A stretch of DNA of 64,000 nucleotides from Pegea sp. RAD2-039 (taxonomy: Eukaryota > Chordata > Thaliacea > Salpida > Salpidae). The notes beneath the pieces are model-generated. The model saw nothing but the letters and a program-made list of their open reading frames with translations. It was not told where the DNA came from and searched no databases. Numbering within the stretch: position 1 is the stretch's first letter; each line of letters starts with the position of its first letter. Shown here in pieces: positions 11,966 through 24,745 of this stretch. The translations under genes and the position numbers were made by a program. The DNA is taken from assembly GCA_034620365.1 (NCBI GenBank), contig JAQGEQ010000143.1:1-64000 (forward strand), given 5' to 3'.

Positions 11966-13459
11966 GCAACAAAAAAGCCATTTTAGTCCTAGTAACAAAA
12001 AGTCATTTTAGTCCTAGAAACAAAAAAGCCATTTTAGTCTTAGTACCAAAAAACCATTTTAGTCCGAGTAACAAAAAAGTCATTTTAGTTCTAGTAACAA
12101 AAAGTCATTTTAGTCCTAGTAACAAAAAGCCATTTTAGTCTTAGTAACAAAAAGCCATTTTAGTCCTAGTAACAAAAAGTCATTTTAGTCCTAGTAACAA
12201 AAAGCCAATTTAGTCCTAGCAACAAAAAAGCCATTCTAGTCCTAGTAACAAAAAGCGATTTTAGTCCTAGTAACAAAAAGCCATTTTAGTCCTAGTAACA
12301 AAAAGCGATTTTAGTCCTAGCAACAAAAAGCCATTTTAGTCTTAGTAACAAAAAGCCATTTTAGTTCTAGCAACAAAAAGCTATTTTAGTCCTAGTAACA
12401 AAAAGCCATTTTAATCCTAGTAACAAAAAGCCATTTTAGTCCTAGTAACAAAAAGCCATTTTAGTCCTAGTAACAAAAAGCCATTTTAGTCCTAGCAACA
12501 AAAAGCCATTTTAGTCCTAGTAACAAAAAGCCATTTTAGTCCTAGTAACAAAAAGCCATTTTAGTCCTAGTAACAAAAAGCCATTTTAGTCCTAGCAACA
12601 AAAAGCCATTTTAGTCCTGGCAACAAAAAGTCATTTTAGTTCTAGCAACAAAAAAGCCATTTTAGTCCTAGCAACAAAAAGTCATTTTAATCCTAGTAAC
12701 AAAAAGCCATTTTAGTTCTAGCAACAAAAAGCCATTTTAGTCCTAGTAACAAAAAGCCATTTTAGTCCTAGTAACAAAAAAGTCATTTTAGTCCTAGTAA
12801 CAAAAAGCCATTTTAGTCCTAGTAACAAAAAGCCATTTTAGTCCTAGCAACAAAAGCCATTTTAGTCCTAGAAACAAAAAGCCATTTTAGTCCTAGCAAC
12901 AAAAAGCCATTTTAGTTCTAGTAACAAAAAGCCATTTTAGTCATAGTAACAAAAAGCCATATTAGTTCTAGTAACAAAAAAGCCATTTTAGTTCTAGCAA
13001 CAAAAAGCTATTTTAGTTTTAGTAACAAAAAGCCATTTTAGTTCTAGCAACAAAAAACCATTTTAGTCCTAGTAACAAAAAGCCATTTTAGTCCTAGTAA
13101 CAAAAAGTCATTTTAGTCCTAGTAACAAAAAAAGCCATTTTAGTTCTAGTAACAAAAAAGCCATTTTAGTCCTAGTAACAAAAAGCCATTTTAGTCCTGG
13201 CAACAAAAAGTCATTTTAGTTCTAGCAAAAAAAGCCATTTTAGTCCTAGCAACAAAAAGTCATTTTAGTCCTAGTAACAAAAAGCTATTTTAGGCCTAGC
13301 AACAAAAAGCCATTTTAGTCCTAGTAACAAAAAGTCATTTTAGTCCTAGTAACAAAAAAGCCATTTTAGGCCTAGCAACAAAAAGCCATTTTAGTCCTAG
13401 TAACAAAAAAAACATTTTAGGCCTAGCAACAAAAAAGCCATTTTAGGCCTAGCAACAAA
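11966..13459. repeat. 25-bp minisatellite array 3 (about 60 units)
   Basis: The same unit repeated for about 1.5 kb, starting at the shared flank junction CGTTCGAAAGACTCTGCAAC and ending at the 3' end of sema copy 3. The last units use GGCCTAG instead of GTCCTAG, as in the gene-proximal units of the other arrays. Confidence 0.97.
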
Positions 13460-15754
13460 CTTTAAAGGATCAAAAATGGAGAGTGGAATAAGCAGGAATT
13501 TTTGTGGAGTTGCAACTACAAGGTATTTCGTTTGATTTAAGGTGATATAAGAAAAGTTTTTTATCGAGCAGTTTTCTTCTCCTTTCATCTCATCACAATC
13601 TTTGATGACTCGAACTGCTCTTGCTGCTGAATTTCTATAATTCTGAAATTCAACAATTGATGACGTCACTGTCGTCATGATAACCGATACTTTCTAATTT
13701 GAGTTTTTACGTTTTCTGGTTGAATTTTGAGGATTCGGCCGTCGTTTGTAGGAAGATAAATTATGAGGGAATCATCTGTTGAATCCACAACGATTCCTTC
13801 AATTCTGGTGCTATTTAACGTCATCGTTTGTTATGACGTCATCAGTTTTAGATGAAAACTTACTTTTTATTTGAGACGTAAATGGCGTTTCCCCGAAATG
13901 GTTTGATTGCTTCAAATAGTTTTGGATGTTTTCTTTTAAAAGCTTTAGTGTCAGAAGTTACATGGTTTACGGTTTGACTAGAAAATATAAATTTCTTTAA
14001 AAGTGATTTTTTGAAGCAAAAAAAACAAACTAGAAACCATTTAATGAATTTAAAAATATTTTTTATCGAGAAGAAGCAACAAAATTTACCATAGCACAAG
14101 ATTATCGACCGTATTTGGTAAAAACGCTGGTATTTTGTAACTATATCGGTTTTTATAACTCTCTTCATATAAGGGACCCTCTTCAAACTGTCTTATGATG
14201 CCATCTTGCATGGTATACATGCATACCGCTGATGCTGCCTTCATATGCTTCCATTCTCTGTTAGGAATATGGATAGAATGATGTGACAAATGTGGCTAGT
14301 GACAAACTTGGGTGTTGAAAAAGTAGCGAAGATGACGTCAACGTTTTTATTGTAGATGATGACGTTTTGAACATCAGAGACAGAAGTAAGGATGTTAAAA
14401 GTAAAAGTTGTATCTGAATATTTGATGATGCAACTCAACTCCGCTTTTAAAAAACTAAGCCACGTTTTTTCATATTCATCATTTTCACAAACTTGTGCGA
14501 CGCGGCTAATAATTTGCTAAGAACCAAAATGGTCTTTTATTAAAAAGGTTCGGCGCTTTTGAAGATCAAACTTAACTATGATCTTAAGAGTTTAAAGACT
14601 TACTCTGCCTCCTTTATCTTTAGCTTCGAGATCTTCAGTACTTTCGGTGAAAAACAACAAAATTTTTCCACCATAACTCATCATTTTAATAAAATTTGGA
14701 CCTAAAAATAGATTTTAAGAAATCAAAGTTGAATTTATTGTTTGTAAATCTAACTTTTGAACCAATATTTTTCAGTCCTAGTGAACGGGTTGGTCCTTAT
14801 AAGTGTTGGGAAAAATTCCGGATACAAAGCTGCATATGAAGTCCTCTGACCATCTACAAATATGGAACAATAAATCTTTAAACGAGATATTGATCAATCA
14901 TTACTAACTTTCTGCTGTCTTATGCAAGATTAAACTGGATCTAGAACTAACAATAGGATACATATCTGCGTTTGAAGATGATTCAACAAAATGGCTGTTT
15001 TCTGATTTGGCGTCAAAATTTTCGCGCTGAAATAAAATTTTAAAAATAAAATAAATTTCAACCAAATGAAAATTGTAAAAAAAATAGTTTTAAAAATTAA
15101 TTTTTTCAGGATTTGAACCTAGATCTGCGGCGAGGTAATTATACATCGATGTACAAACCTCAAACTTTCTACAAATTGGTCTTAATGCATTTGTACCGCA
15201 GACCACCAACAAGCTTCCATTTAGATAGATATCAACTATATCATTCTGACAACTTTCGTTCTAGAAAATAAACAGTTAATGACGTCATCATGACGTCATC
15301 ATGATGCAATACCACTTGACTTGTTGGTAAGCTACTCTGACAATGTTTTTGATTCACTGAATTGAAATGAAGAACTTCTGATGGCTGGAAATTTTGAATA
15401 TCTTGGTTTAAATCAAACATGTCGACTCGATTTCTAAAATAATTAAAATTTTAAACGAATAAAAGGGTTTCCAATGATGAAATTAAAACCTGCCAGCTAC
15501 TAATAACAAATTCTGGTCATTTTTCCAGTTTTGAAGAAATAGAACTTTTCTTAAATTGTAATATTTGTCTTTAAATTGATATTTATGAATCGAATCTGCA
15601 ACAAACATTTTTAAGTTTGACTAAAATGGCTTTTTTAAAATTTGGATTTTTTAAAAATTGGTTTCTTACCATGTCTTGTTTTTAAACTTCTGGAAGATTC
15701 AATCGATGAAAGAAGACACAGAAGACACAAGATCTTCATGGCTGATGACGTCAT
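13397..15754 (-). CDS. secreted semaphorin-like protein, tandem copy 3 (12 exons)
   Basis: Same gene structure, start ATG at 15754. The signal peptide differs slightly (MTSSAMKILCLL), exon 1 ends in a CAT codon, and exon 4 reads NESCQND. The acceptor of the last exon is GAATTTCAG here, against GAATTACAG in copies 1 and 2, which supports the splice site chosen for all copies. The array-encoded tail runs nine residues longer (ARPKMAFLLLGLKCFFCY), because one A-run in the repeat is a base longer and shifts the frame past the usual stop. Predicted length is about 519 aa. All sema hallmarks are intact. Confidence 0.88.
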
Positions 15755-18005
15755 CTTTTTAAGTAAAATTTTATTGAAGTTTCACAATAGATTTCACAAT
15801 TAATAATGAAATAGAAATTTTTTTTCTTTTTATCCTAAAATTATTTTGAATCACTTCCGCTTTTTCAAAATTATTTTTCCGGTTTGGAAACCCTTTTATG
15901 TGATGACCATTTCGGTTATATTTAATAAAAAAAATTTTTTTCTTCAAAACCGCAAATTTTGATTTTCAGTTTAATAATTTGATTTACTTTTTCAAAGTTA
16001 GCTGCTAAAAATAATTTTTGATAATTTCAATAATTTATTTAGTTTCTCTAGAAAAACTCTTTTTTTAAAACTAAATATTTAAAAGAAATAATAATAAACT
16101 TTTAATTTATTTTATATTTTGATATTTTGTATATTTAACAAATTTTTAAATAACTTATTAAGATTAATTATTAAGTACCTGACCAATGCACCAGGTGATA
16201 TGGGCTTATTAAGATGTAATGTGTGTCGTCTGAGTTGATATAACTTGAAGGAAGGACTAATGTTTAACAAATTAGTTTCTAGAACTAAATCCTTTCAATA
16301 AATTAAAAAACTTTTTGTTTAAAGTCCATTTTGTCTGCATCAGTTCATAAAATGAATAAAGTTCTTTCTTGAAAAAGAGTTTGTAAAATCTTACAACTCT
16401 TTAAAGAGTGAAAAATATATAAAAAAAATTGTTTTTCGATAAAGTTAGAAGATGGCAGCTTAATTCAAAAACATTTATTTTAAATATATATAATCAGCTA
16501 ACAAAATAAACTGAGAAAGTTGTTAAAATCTAAAAACAGAAAATAAATATAAATAAGTTTATAAATAAGAAAATAATAAATTTAAATAAATCTTTTAGTT
16601 GTAAAAATGGAACTTCTGACGTAAACAGTAATGGTGTCACTGTACGCGAGAAGTATTTATGTAAATGAGAATAGTCATGTGACAAGAATGAGGCCGTAAA
16701 CTGAAGTCAGTTCGAAATGTAGCAAATTCTTGTTTTTAATTTTGCAGGTGATTCCTGGGTCCACGAAGTGCAATGGAAATGCAAATCAGTGTCTAGCATT
16801 TTTCGTTTTTATTCACCGTGCACTCGTTACAAATTTACTTTGTATATATACCATCCAATTTGCTTAAAGTTTAAAGTTTGTGGGATTTTCGAATTTTTCA
16901 AATTTCGTAATTTTTTCAATTTACTTTACAATATTTTAATAAAATTATTTTCTAATATTTTCTTCTTACTTAATCATCAATATTATTTCTGTATGACGTC
17001 ACAAGCGACGCGCGTAAACTCTTAAGGATAATTTAGACTTCTTTTGATTAACTTTTAGTGGGTTAAATGGGTATTTATAATTTTATAAGTTTCTATTACT
17101 GTCTTATTGCTAAAAATCTTATAAGATAAGTTAAAATTATTAAATCAACAAAGATGACGTCATAAACGCGAGAAACAGTTAACTACATAACCCATCTTAC
17201 TAGGATACAACATTAGAAAATCGTTTTTTTCCAACTTAGTATTGACTTTTCTACTCATATCACTATAAGAACAAGGTAGAAGGTAGCAACAAGAAGTTTA
17301 AAGAAAATTTAAATAAATTTGAAAATAAATTAATTTTTGGTTGAGTAGTTTTTACAAGTGAAGTTTTTTTCAAATAATTTTTATTTAAAACAGTTTAAAA
17401 TAATTTTAGAGTTTTGATTAAATTATTAATTTATTAAATTTCCAATTTACAAAGTGAAAAAAAATTGGAAAAAAATAATTTTTTTAAAAAAATTTTAAAT
17501 TTCAAATATTTTATTTCAACTGAAATTTTATTAAAAATAAACTATCAGGACATATATCAATATCAAGAATCATATTGACTCTAAAATTGAATCAGAAAAC
17601 GTTTGAAGATGAGAAAAACACAAATTTATTTAATTTTTTATAAAAAAATTCTTTCTGTCTTCTTCATCTGATTTTAAAAAAAAATAAATAAATTTTTCAA
17701 AATTTAATTCTCTAAAAAAAGGTTATTTTGATCTGAAATTTATTTTATCTTTTTCCTAATTAATTTAAAACTTTTTCAAAGATTATTAAATGAAGTTGTC
17801 ACCATGGCAACATCGATCTTTTTGAAGAAAATTACAAAAATTTGAATTTTTTGATTATTTTAATATTAACTCATTATCTGATTAAACAAAGTAAATACAA
17901 TCTTTCAAAAAAATCATTTAGAGATCAGCATCCAAAGATCAGTATCTTAATATTCCAGAGTATTTATATCTTCAATTTCCTTAAAGAATTCGTTCGAAAG
18001 ACTCG
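15755..18005. other. 5' flank of sema copy 3, non-coding
   Basis: Homologous to the other flanks. It carries a longer LINE fragment and the conserved CRE-containing block (about 16600-17175). No coding signal is conserved between copies. Confidence 0.7.
16179..16261 (-). mobile_element. LINE 3'-ORF fragment, longest version, copy 3 flank
   Basis: Includes about 35 bp more of the LINE (ACCAGGTGATATGGGCTTAT) than copies 1 and 2, matching 24580-24600 in reverse complement. The other flanks lost this part by deletion, or copy 3 keeps the ancestral form. Confidence 0.75.
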
Positions 18006-18918
18006 GCAACAGAAAAGCCATTTTAGTTCTAGCAACAAAAAGCCATTTTAGTCCTAGTAACAAAAAGCCATTTTAGTCCTAGTAACAAAAAGCCATTTTA
18101 GTCCTAGTAACAAAAAGTCATTTTAGTCCTAGTAACAAAAAGTCATTTTAGTCCTAGTAACAAAAAGCCATTTTAGTCCTAGTAACAAAAAGCCATTTTA
18201 GTCCTAGTAACAAAAAGCCATTTTAGTCCTAGTAACAAAAAGTCATTTTAGTCCTAGTAACAAAAAGTCATTTTAGTTCTAGTAACAAAAAGCCATTTTA
18301 GTTTTAGTAACAAAAAGCCATTTTAGTCCTAGAAACAACAAAGTCATTTTAGTCCTAGCAACAAAAAGCCATTTTAGTCCTAGTAACAAAAAGCCATTTT
18401 AGTCCTAGTAACAAAAAGTCATTTTAGTCCTAGTAACAAAAAGCCATTTTAGTCCTAGTAACAAAAAGCCATTTTAGTCCTAGTAACAAAAAGCCATTTT
18501 AGTCCTAGTAACAAAAAGCCATTTTAGTCCTAGTAACAAAAAGTCATTTTAGTCCTAGTAACAAAAAGCCATTTTAGTCCTAGAAACAAAAAAGCCATTT
18601 TAGTCCTAGTAACAAAAAGCCATTTTAGTCCTAGAAACAAAAAAGCCATTTTAGTCCTAGTAACAAAAAGTCATTTTAGTCCTAGTAACAAAAAGCCATT
18701 TTAGTCCTAGTAACAAAAAGCCATTTTAGTCCTAGTAACAAAAAAGCCATTTTAGTCCTAGTAACAAAAAGCCATTTTAGTCCTAGCAACAAAAAGCCAT
18801 TTTAGTCCTAGTAACAAAAAGTCATTTTAGTTCTAGTAACAAAAAGCCATTTTAATCCTAGTAACAAAAAGTCATTTTAGTCCTAGCAACAAAAAGCTAT
18901 TTTAGGCCTAGCAACAAA
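18006..18918. repeat. 25-bp minisatellite array 4 (about 36 units)
   Basis: The same 25-bp unit for about 0.9 kb, more homogeneous than arrays 1 and 3. It starts after CGTTCGAAAGACTCGGCAAC and ends at the 3' end of sema copy 4. Confidence 0.97.
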
Positions 18919-21212
18919 CTTTAAAGGGTCAAAAATGGAGAGTGGAATAAGCAGGAATTTTTGTGGAGTTGCAACTACAAGATATTTATTTTGATTTAAG
19001 GTGATATAAGAAAAGTTTTTTATCGAGCAGTTTTCTTCTCCTTTCATCTCATCACAATCTTTGATGACTCGAACTGCTCTTGCTGCTGAATTTCTATAAT
19101 TCTGTAATTTAACAATTGATGACATCACTGTCGTCATGACAACCGATACTTTCTAATTTGAGTTTTTACGTTTTCTGGTTGAATTTTGAGGATTCGGCCG
19201 TCGTTTGTAGGAGCGTAAATTATGAGGGAATCATCTGTTGAATCCACAGCGACTCCTTCAATTCTGGTGCTATTTGACGTCATCGTTTGTTATGACGTCA
19301 TCAGTTTTAGATGAAAACTTACTTTTTATTTGAGACGTAAATGGCGTTTCCTCGAAATGGTTCGATTGCTTCAAATAGTTTTGGATGTTTTCTTTTAAAA
19401 GCTTTAGTGTCAGAAGTTACATGGTTTACGGTTTGACTAGAAAATATAAATTTCTTTAAAAGTGATTTTTTGAAGCAAAAAAAACAAACTAGAAACCATT
19501 TAATGAATTTAAAAACATTTTTTATCGAGAAGAAGCAACAAAATTTACCATAACACAAGATTATCGACCGTATTTGGTAAAAACGCTGGTATTTTGTAAC
19601 TATATCGGTTTTTATAACTCTCTTCATATAAGGGACCCTCTTCAAACTGTCTTATGATGCCATCTTGCATGGTATACATGCATACCGCTGATGCTGCCTT
19701 CATATGCTTCCATTCTCTGTTAAGAATATGGATAGAATGATGTGACAAATGTGGCTAGTGACAAACTTGGGTGTTGAAAAAGTAGCGAAGATGACGTCAA
19801 CGTTTTTATTGTAGATGATGACGTTTTGAACATCAGAGACAGAAGTAAGGATGTTAAAAGTAAAAGTTGTATCTGAATATTTGATGATGCAACTCAACTC
19901 CGCTTTTAAAAAACTAAGCCACGTTTTTTCATATTCATCATTTTCACAAACTTGTGCGACGCGGCTAATGATTTTCTAGAAACCAGAATGGTCTTTTATT
20001 AAAAAGGTTCGACGCTTTTGAAGATCAAACTTAACGATGATCTTAAGAGTTTAAAGACTTACTTTGCCTCCTTTATCTTTAGCTTCGAGATCTTCAGTAC
20101 TTTCAGTGAAAAACAACAAAATTTTTCCACCATAACTCATCATTTTGATAAAATTTGGACCTAAAAATAGATTTTAAGAAATCAAAGTTGAACTTATTGT
20201 TTGTAAATCTAACTTTTGAACCAATATTTTTCAGTCCTAGTGAACGGGTTGGTCCTTATAAGTGTTGGGAAAAATTCCGGATACAAAGCTGCATATGAAG
20301 TCCTCTGACCATCTACAAATATGGAGCAATAAATCTTTAAACGAGATATTGATCAATCATTACTAACTTTCTGCTGTCTTATGCAAGATTAAACTGGATC
20401 TAGAACTAACAGTAGGATACATATCTGCGTTTGAAGATGATTCAACAAAATGGCTGTTTTCAGATTTGGCGTCAAAATTTTCGCGCTGAAATAAAATTTT
20501 AAAAATAAAATAAATTTCAACCAAATGAAAATTGTAAAAAAAATAGTTTTAAAAATTAATTTTTCAGGATTTGAACCTAGATCTGCGGCGAGGTAATTAT
20601 ACATCGATGTACAAACCTCAAACTTTCTACAAATTGGTCTTAATGCATTTGTACCGCAGACCACCAACAAGCTTCCATTTAGATAGATATCAACTATATC
20701 ATTCTGACAACTTTCGCTCTAGAAAATAAACAGTTAATGACGTCATCATGACGTCATCATGATGCAATACCACTTGACTTGTTGGTAAGCTACTCTGACA
20801 TTGTTTTTGATTCACTGAATTAAAATGAAGAACTTCTGATGGCTGGAAATTTTGAATATCTTGGTTTAAATCAAACATGTCGACTCGATTTCTAAAATAA
20901 TTAAAATTTTAAACGAATAAAAGGGTTTCCAATGATGAAATTAAAACCTGCCAGCTACTAATAACAAATTCTGGTCATTTTTCCAGTTTTGTAGAAATAG
21001 AACTTTTCTTAAATTGTAATATTTGTCTTTAAATTGATATTTATGAATCGAATCTGCAACAAACATTTTTAAGTTTGACTAAAATGGCTTTTTTAAAATT
21101 TGGATTTTTTAAAAATTGGTTTCTTACCTTGTCTTGTTTTTAAACTTCTGGAAGTTTCAATCGATGAAAGAAGACACAGAAGACACAAGATCATCGTGGC
21201 TGATGACGTCAT
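18883..21212 (-). CDS. secreted semaphorin-like protein, tandem copy 4 (12 exons)
   Basis: Same 12-exon gene, start ATG at 21212, predicted 510 aa. Exon 4 reads SESCQND. Small changes include T for S in the signal-peptide region (SIETS) and NQNKYL for NQTKYL in the last exon, which removes one possible N-glycosylation sequon. Splice sites and reading frames are intact. As the rightmost unit it has the shortest homologous 5' flank. The stop is again supplied by the minisatellite. Confidence 0.88.
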
Positions 21213-22770
21213 CTTTTTAAGTAAAATTTTATTGAAGTTTCACAATAGATTTCACAATTAATAATGAAATAGAAATTTTTTTTCTTTTTATCCTAAAATT
21301 ATTTTGAATCACTTCCGCTTTTTCAAAATTATTTTTCCGGTTTGGAAACCCTTTTATGTGATGACCATTTCGGTTATATTTAATAAAAAAATTTTTTTCT
21401 GCAAAACTGCAAATTTTGATTTTCAATTTAATTCAATAATTTTATTTACTTTTTCAAAGTTAGCTGCTAAAAATAATTTTTGATAATTTCAATAATTTAT
21501 TTATTTTCTTTAGAAAAACTCTTTTTTTAAAACTAAACATTTAAAAGAAATAATAATAGACTTTTAATTTATTTTATATTTTGATATTTTGTATATTTAA
21601 CATATTATTAAATCTTTAATTATTAAGATGTAATGTGTGTCGTCTGAGTTGATATAATTTGAGGGAAGGACTAATGTTTAACGAATTAGTTTCTACTACT
21701 AAATCCTTTCAATAAATTAAAAAACTTTTTGTTTAAAGTCCATTTTGTCTGCATCAGTTCATAAAATGAATAAAGTTCTTTCTTGAAAAAGAGTTTGTAA
21801 AATCTTACAACTCTTTAAAGAGTGAAAAATATATAAAAAAAATTGTTTTTCGATAAAGTTAGAAGATGGCAGCTTAATTCAAAAACATTTATTTTAAATA
21901 TATATAATCAGCTAACAAAATAAACTGAGAAAGTTGTTAAAATCTAAAAACAGAAAATAAATATAAATAAGTTTATAAATAAGAAAATAATAATTTTAAA
22001 TAAATCATTTAGTTGTAAAAATGGAGCTTCTGACGTAAACAGTAATGGTGTCACTGTACGCGAGAAGTATTTATGTAAATGAGAATAGTCATGTGACAAG
22101 AATGAGGCCGTAAACTGAAGTCAGTTCGAAATGTAGCAAATTCTTGTTTTTAATTTTGCAGGTGATCCCTTCCACGAGATGCAATGGAAATGCAAATCAG
22201 TGGCCTCCTCGTAGCAGTTTTTTTATCACCGTGCAATCATTACAAATTTACTTTGAATATATACCATCCAATTTGCTTAAAGTTTAAAGTTTGTGGGATT
22301 TTCGAATTTTTCAAATTTCGTAATTTTTTCAATTTACTTTACAATATTTTAATAAAATTATTTTCTAATGTTTTCTTCTTACTTAATCATTAATATTATC
22401 TTGGTATGACGTCACAAGCGACGCGCGTAACCTCTTAAGGATAATTTAGACTTCTTTTGATTAACTTTTAGTTGGTTAAATGGGTATTTATAATTTTATA
22501 AGTTTCTATTACTGTCTTATTGCAAAAAATCTTATAAATTAAGTTAAAATTATTAAATCAACAAAGATGACGTCATAAACGCGAGAAACAGTTAACTACA
22601 TAACCCATCTTACTAGGATATAACATTAGAAAATCGTTTTTTCCAATTTAGTATTGACTTTTCTACTCATATCACTATAAGAACAAGGTAGAAGGTAGCA
22701 AAAATAAGTTTAAAGAAAATTTAAATAAATTTGAAAAATAAATTAATTTTTGTTATTTTTATATAAAAAT
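21213..22770. other. 5' flank of sema copy 4; right edge of the tandem array
   Basis: Homologous to the other flanks up to about 22770, where similarity stops after TTTTTATATAAAAATA. This marks the right boundary of the duplicated array. It contains the conserved CRE block at about 22015-22575. Confidence 0.7.
21619..21675 (-). mobile_element. LINE 3'-ORF fragment, copy 4 flank
   Basis: Same antisense LINE piece. It keeps GAGGGAAGG, as in the LINE at 24530, where copies 1-3 have GAAGGAAGG. Confidence 0.75.
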
Positions 22771-23116
22771 ATGTTGACTGAAAAATACATCAAATACAGC
22801 TAAACTTGTTATAGTTTTTTAAATTTTATAAAAATTATTATTTTTATGTTTTTATTATTCAATAATTTATGATTAGATTATGTTAATTAGGTGTGAAAAA
22901 AGTATTTAATTTATTCAACTGTTTAAAGTGTTTCATAAATGTACGGTTGTTTAAACTAACTTTAAACTTATTCTACAATTTACCGAAATAATAAATTCAA
23001 GTTAATTATTAACAAGTAAAGAATAGAAATTAATTATGTATTTAAGATAAATTTTTTGAAATTAAAAATATTTTCAAAGTTTTTTATAAATACAAAAAAA
23101 AATCAAATTATCATCG
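22771..23116. other. AT-rich spacer, nothing recognised
   Basis: Between the end of the sema array and the tRNA gene. I see only A/T-rich sequence without coding signal. Confidence 0.6.
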
Positions 23117-23200
23117 CCTTCGATAGCTCAGTTGGTAGAGCGGTGGACTGTAGCGTTCGTTGAAATCCATAGGTCGCTGGTTCGAATCCGGCTCGAAGGA
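23117..23200 (+). tRNA. tRNA-Tyr (GTA) with an 11-nt intron
   Basis: Acceptor stem CCTTCGA pairs with TCGAAGG, discriminator A at 23200. A box TAGCTCAGTTGGTAGAG and B box GGTTCGAATCC are canonical. The anticodon GTA is at 23150-23152. An intron of 11 nt (23154-23164) sits at the usual position, one base 3' of the anticodon; removing it restores a five-pair anticodon stem (GTGGA with TCCAT). An intron here is normal for eukaryotic tRNA-Tyr. A T-run follows at 23203, a likely Pol III terminator. Confidence 0.97.
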
Positions 23201-24402
23201 TATTTTTTTCTAAATATTTTTAGATAAATTTTCTTAACCAAAACTGATTGTAAAATATTTTGTTTTTAATCCTTTTTAAATTTATTGAATTTTAAACAAT
23301 TTTAGAAAAAGTTTTTCAAAAATAAGTTATTATTTAGCATATGACAAAAAATAACGAATGTTATAAACAAAAAAAAACGGCAAAAAATCATAGTCAATAT
23401 CTTAATAAATTTATTATATTTTTATACTGCTTTGTGACATTGAAAAGTTTTTCTTGATATTTCTTAATATAGAATAAAATAAAAATTAATTCCGCTAGGT
23501 AGAGCTAAAGAGCACCAACATAATTTTTGTGAAAAGTTATTTTTAAATATATTTTTTAGTTTTAACTTTAATCACAAAATGATCAGTGGCAAAAAATTAA
23601 CCGTTTTTTTTGTCTGCGAGACTAAAATATCCTTTGTTTATTTCGGATAATTACTTTTATCACGCTGTAGACTATGATGGGATGAGCTACTGGAAGTATG
23701 ACTCAAAATTTGATTCGAATATCACGAAGCAGGTTGATTCATCGTAGATAGAAAAGAAGGAAGTATGAATCATTTGGAGTTAACTGTGACAAATTAAAAA
23801 GAAAACGTTTTTGTAAGTTTGTAAAATAAAATATCTTTCTATTGAAATACAAATATAATCATTTTTCCTAATAACCATCTTAGCGTTTAAAAAGATTTGG
23901 TAATAAATTAAAATTTAAATAATAATTTTCTGAAAATGGCGCCATCTAGCGGATGAAATATTTTAACAGAATTCTGATCAATTTATCTATTTAATAATTC
24001 TTTTAATATTCGTTAATTTGAAATATACAAAGCATCAATAACTTTATTTTTTCCTTTGGTTTAAGTAGGTAGTATTTGTTGAATAATTTAAGTGAAAAAT
24101 AATTGGTTTCTATTGCTTTAATACCTGGCAAACGCTGTTAAAATTTCGAAAGTAAAGTTTTAATAAGTTAACAAAATTCCCCTTTAAGTAATTGATTTAT
24201 TCGAATTTATTTTTGAAAATATTTGTCTAATCTGTTAATCAAGTTTATTGTTTCGTGTTTAGTTTTAAATGTTTTGAAATAAGCAATTTCAAAATGAATA
24301 AATTTGAAATAACGAGATGAGCATATTGATTTTGTTTTGATAGAATTTTTTATTAAACTTTTTATTAAACTATTTAAAGTATTTTTGTTTAAGAATTTTT
24401 AG
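23201..24402. other. AT-rich intergenic DNA
   Basis: No gene seen. It contains one G+C-richer motif at 23936-23953 (annotated separately). Confidence 0.6.
23936..23953 (-). promoter_or_regulatory. CTCF-like motif
   Basis: On the minus strand it reads CCGCTAGATGGCGCCAT, close to the bilaterian CTCF core (CCNNYAGRKGGCGC). It stands out in AT-rich DNA just outside the sema array and tRNA. Function is inferred only from the motif. Confidence 0.35.
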
Positions 24403-24710
24403 TAAGAATACCTTTTTGATTTAGATACTTTGGAAATCCGACGGATTAAATACGACTTAATTCTTATTTTTAAAATTATCCACAATTTAATTGACATTCA
24501 GTTTGATGATTTCTTTTCTATTAGTCCTTCCCTCAAGTTATATCAACTCAGACGACACACATTACACCTTAATAAGCCCATATCACCTGGTACATTGGTC
24601 AGAGCAATATTTTTTTCTCATACGGCACAATTAGTACATGGAACCAGCTGCCATCAGACATTGTCATGTCAGAATCACTCGCGTTGTTCAAGCAGAAGTT
24701 GAATTATTAA
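24403..24710 (+). pseudogene. C-terminal end of a CR1/Jockey-like LINE ORF2
   Basis: The translation LEIRRIKYDLILIFKII, then an R-H-L-P-like segment and, after a one-base shift in a T-run near 24610, FFSYGTISTWNQLP and SLALFKQKLNY before TAA at 24708. This matches the tail that follows the reverse transcriptase in CR1/Jockey-type non-LTR retrotransposons (LExRRxxxDL ... FFSxRxxxxWNxLP ... FKxxL). The piece is 5'-truncated and frameshifted, so inactive. Parts of it are found antisense in all four sema flanks. Confidence 0.8.
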
Positions 24711-24745
24711 GATGTAATGTGTGTCGTCTGAGTTGATGTAACTTA
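24533..24745. repeat. short inverted repeat at the LINE 3' end
   Basis: AAGTTATATCAACTCAGACG at about 24535 and onward recurs in reverse complement immediately after the LINE stop (about 24704-24745, two mismatches). The arms are about 41 bp and enclose about 130 bp. Confidence 0.8.
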
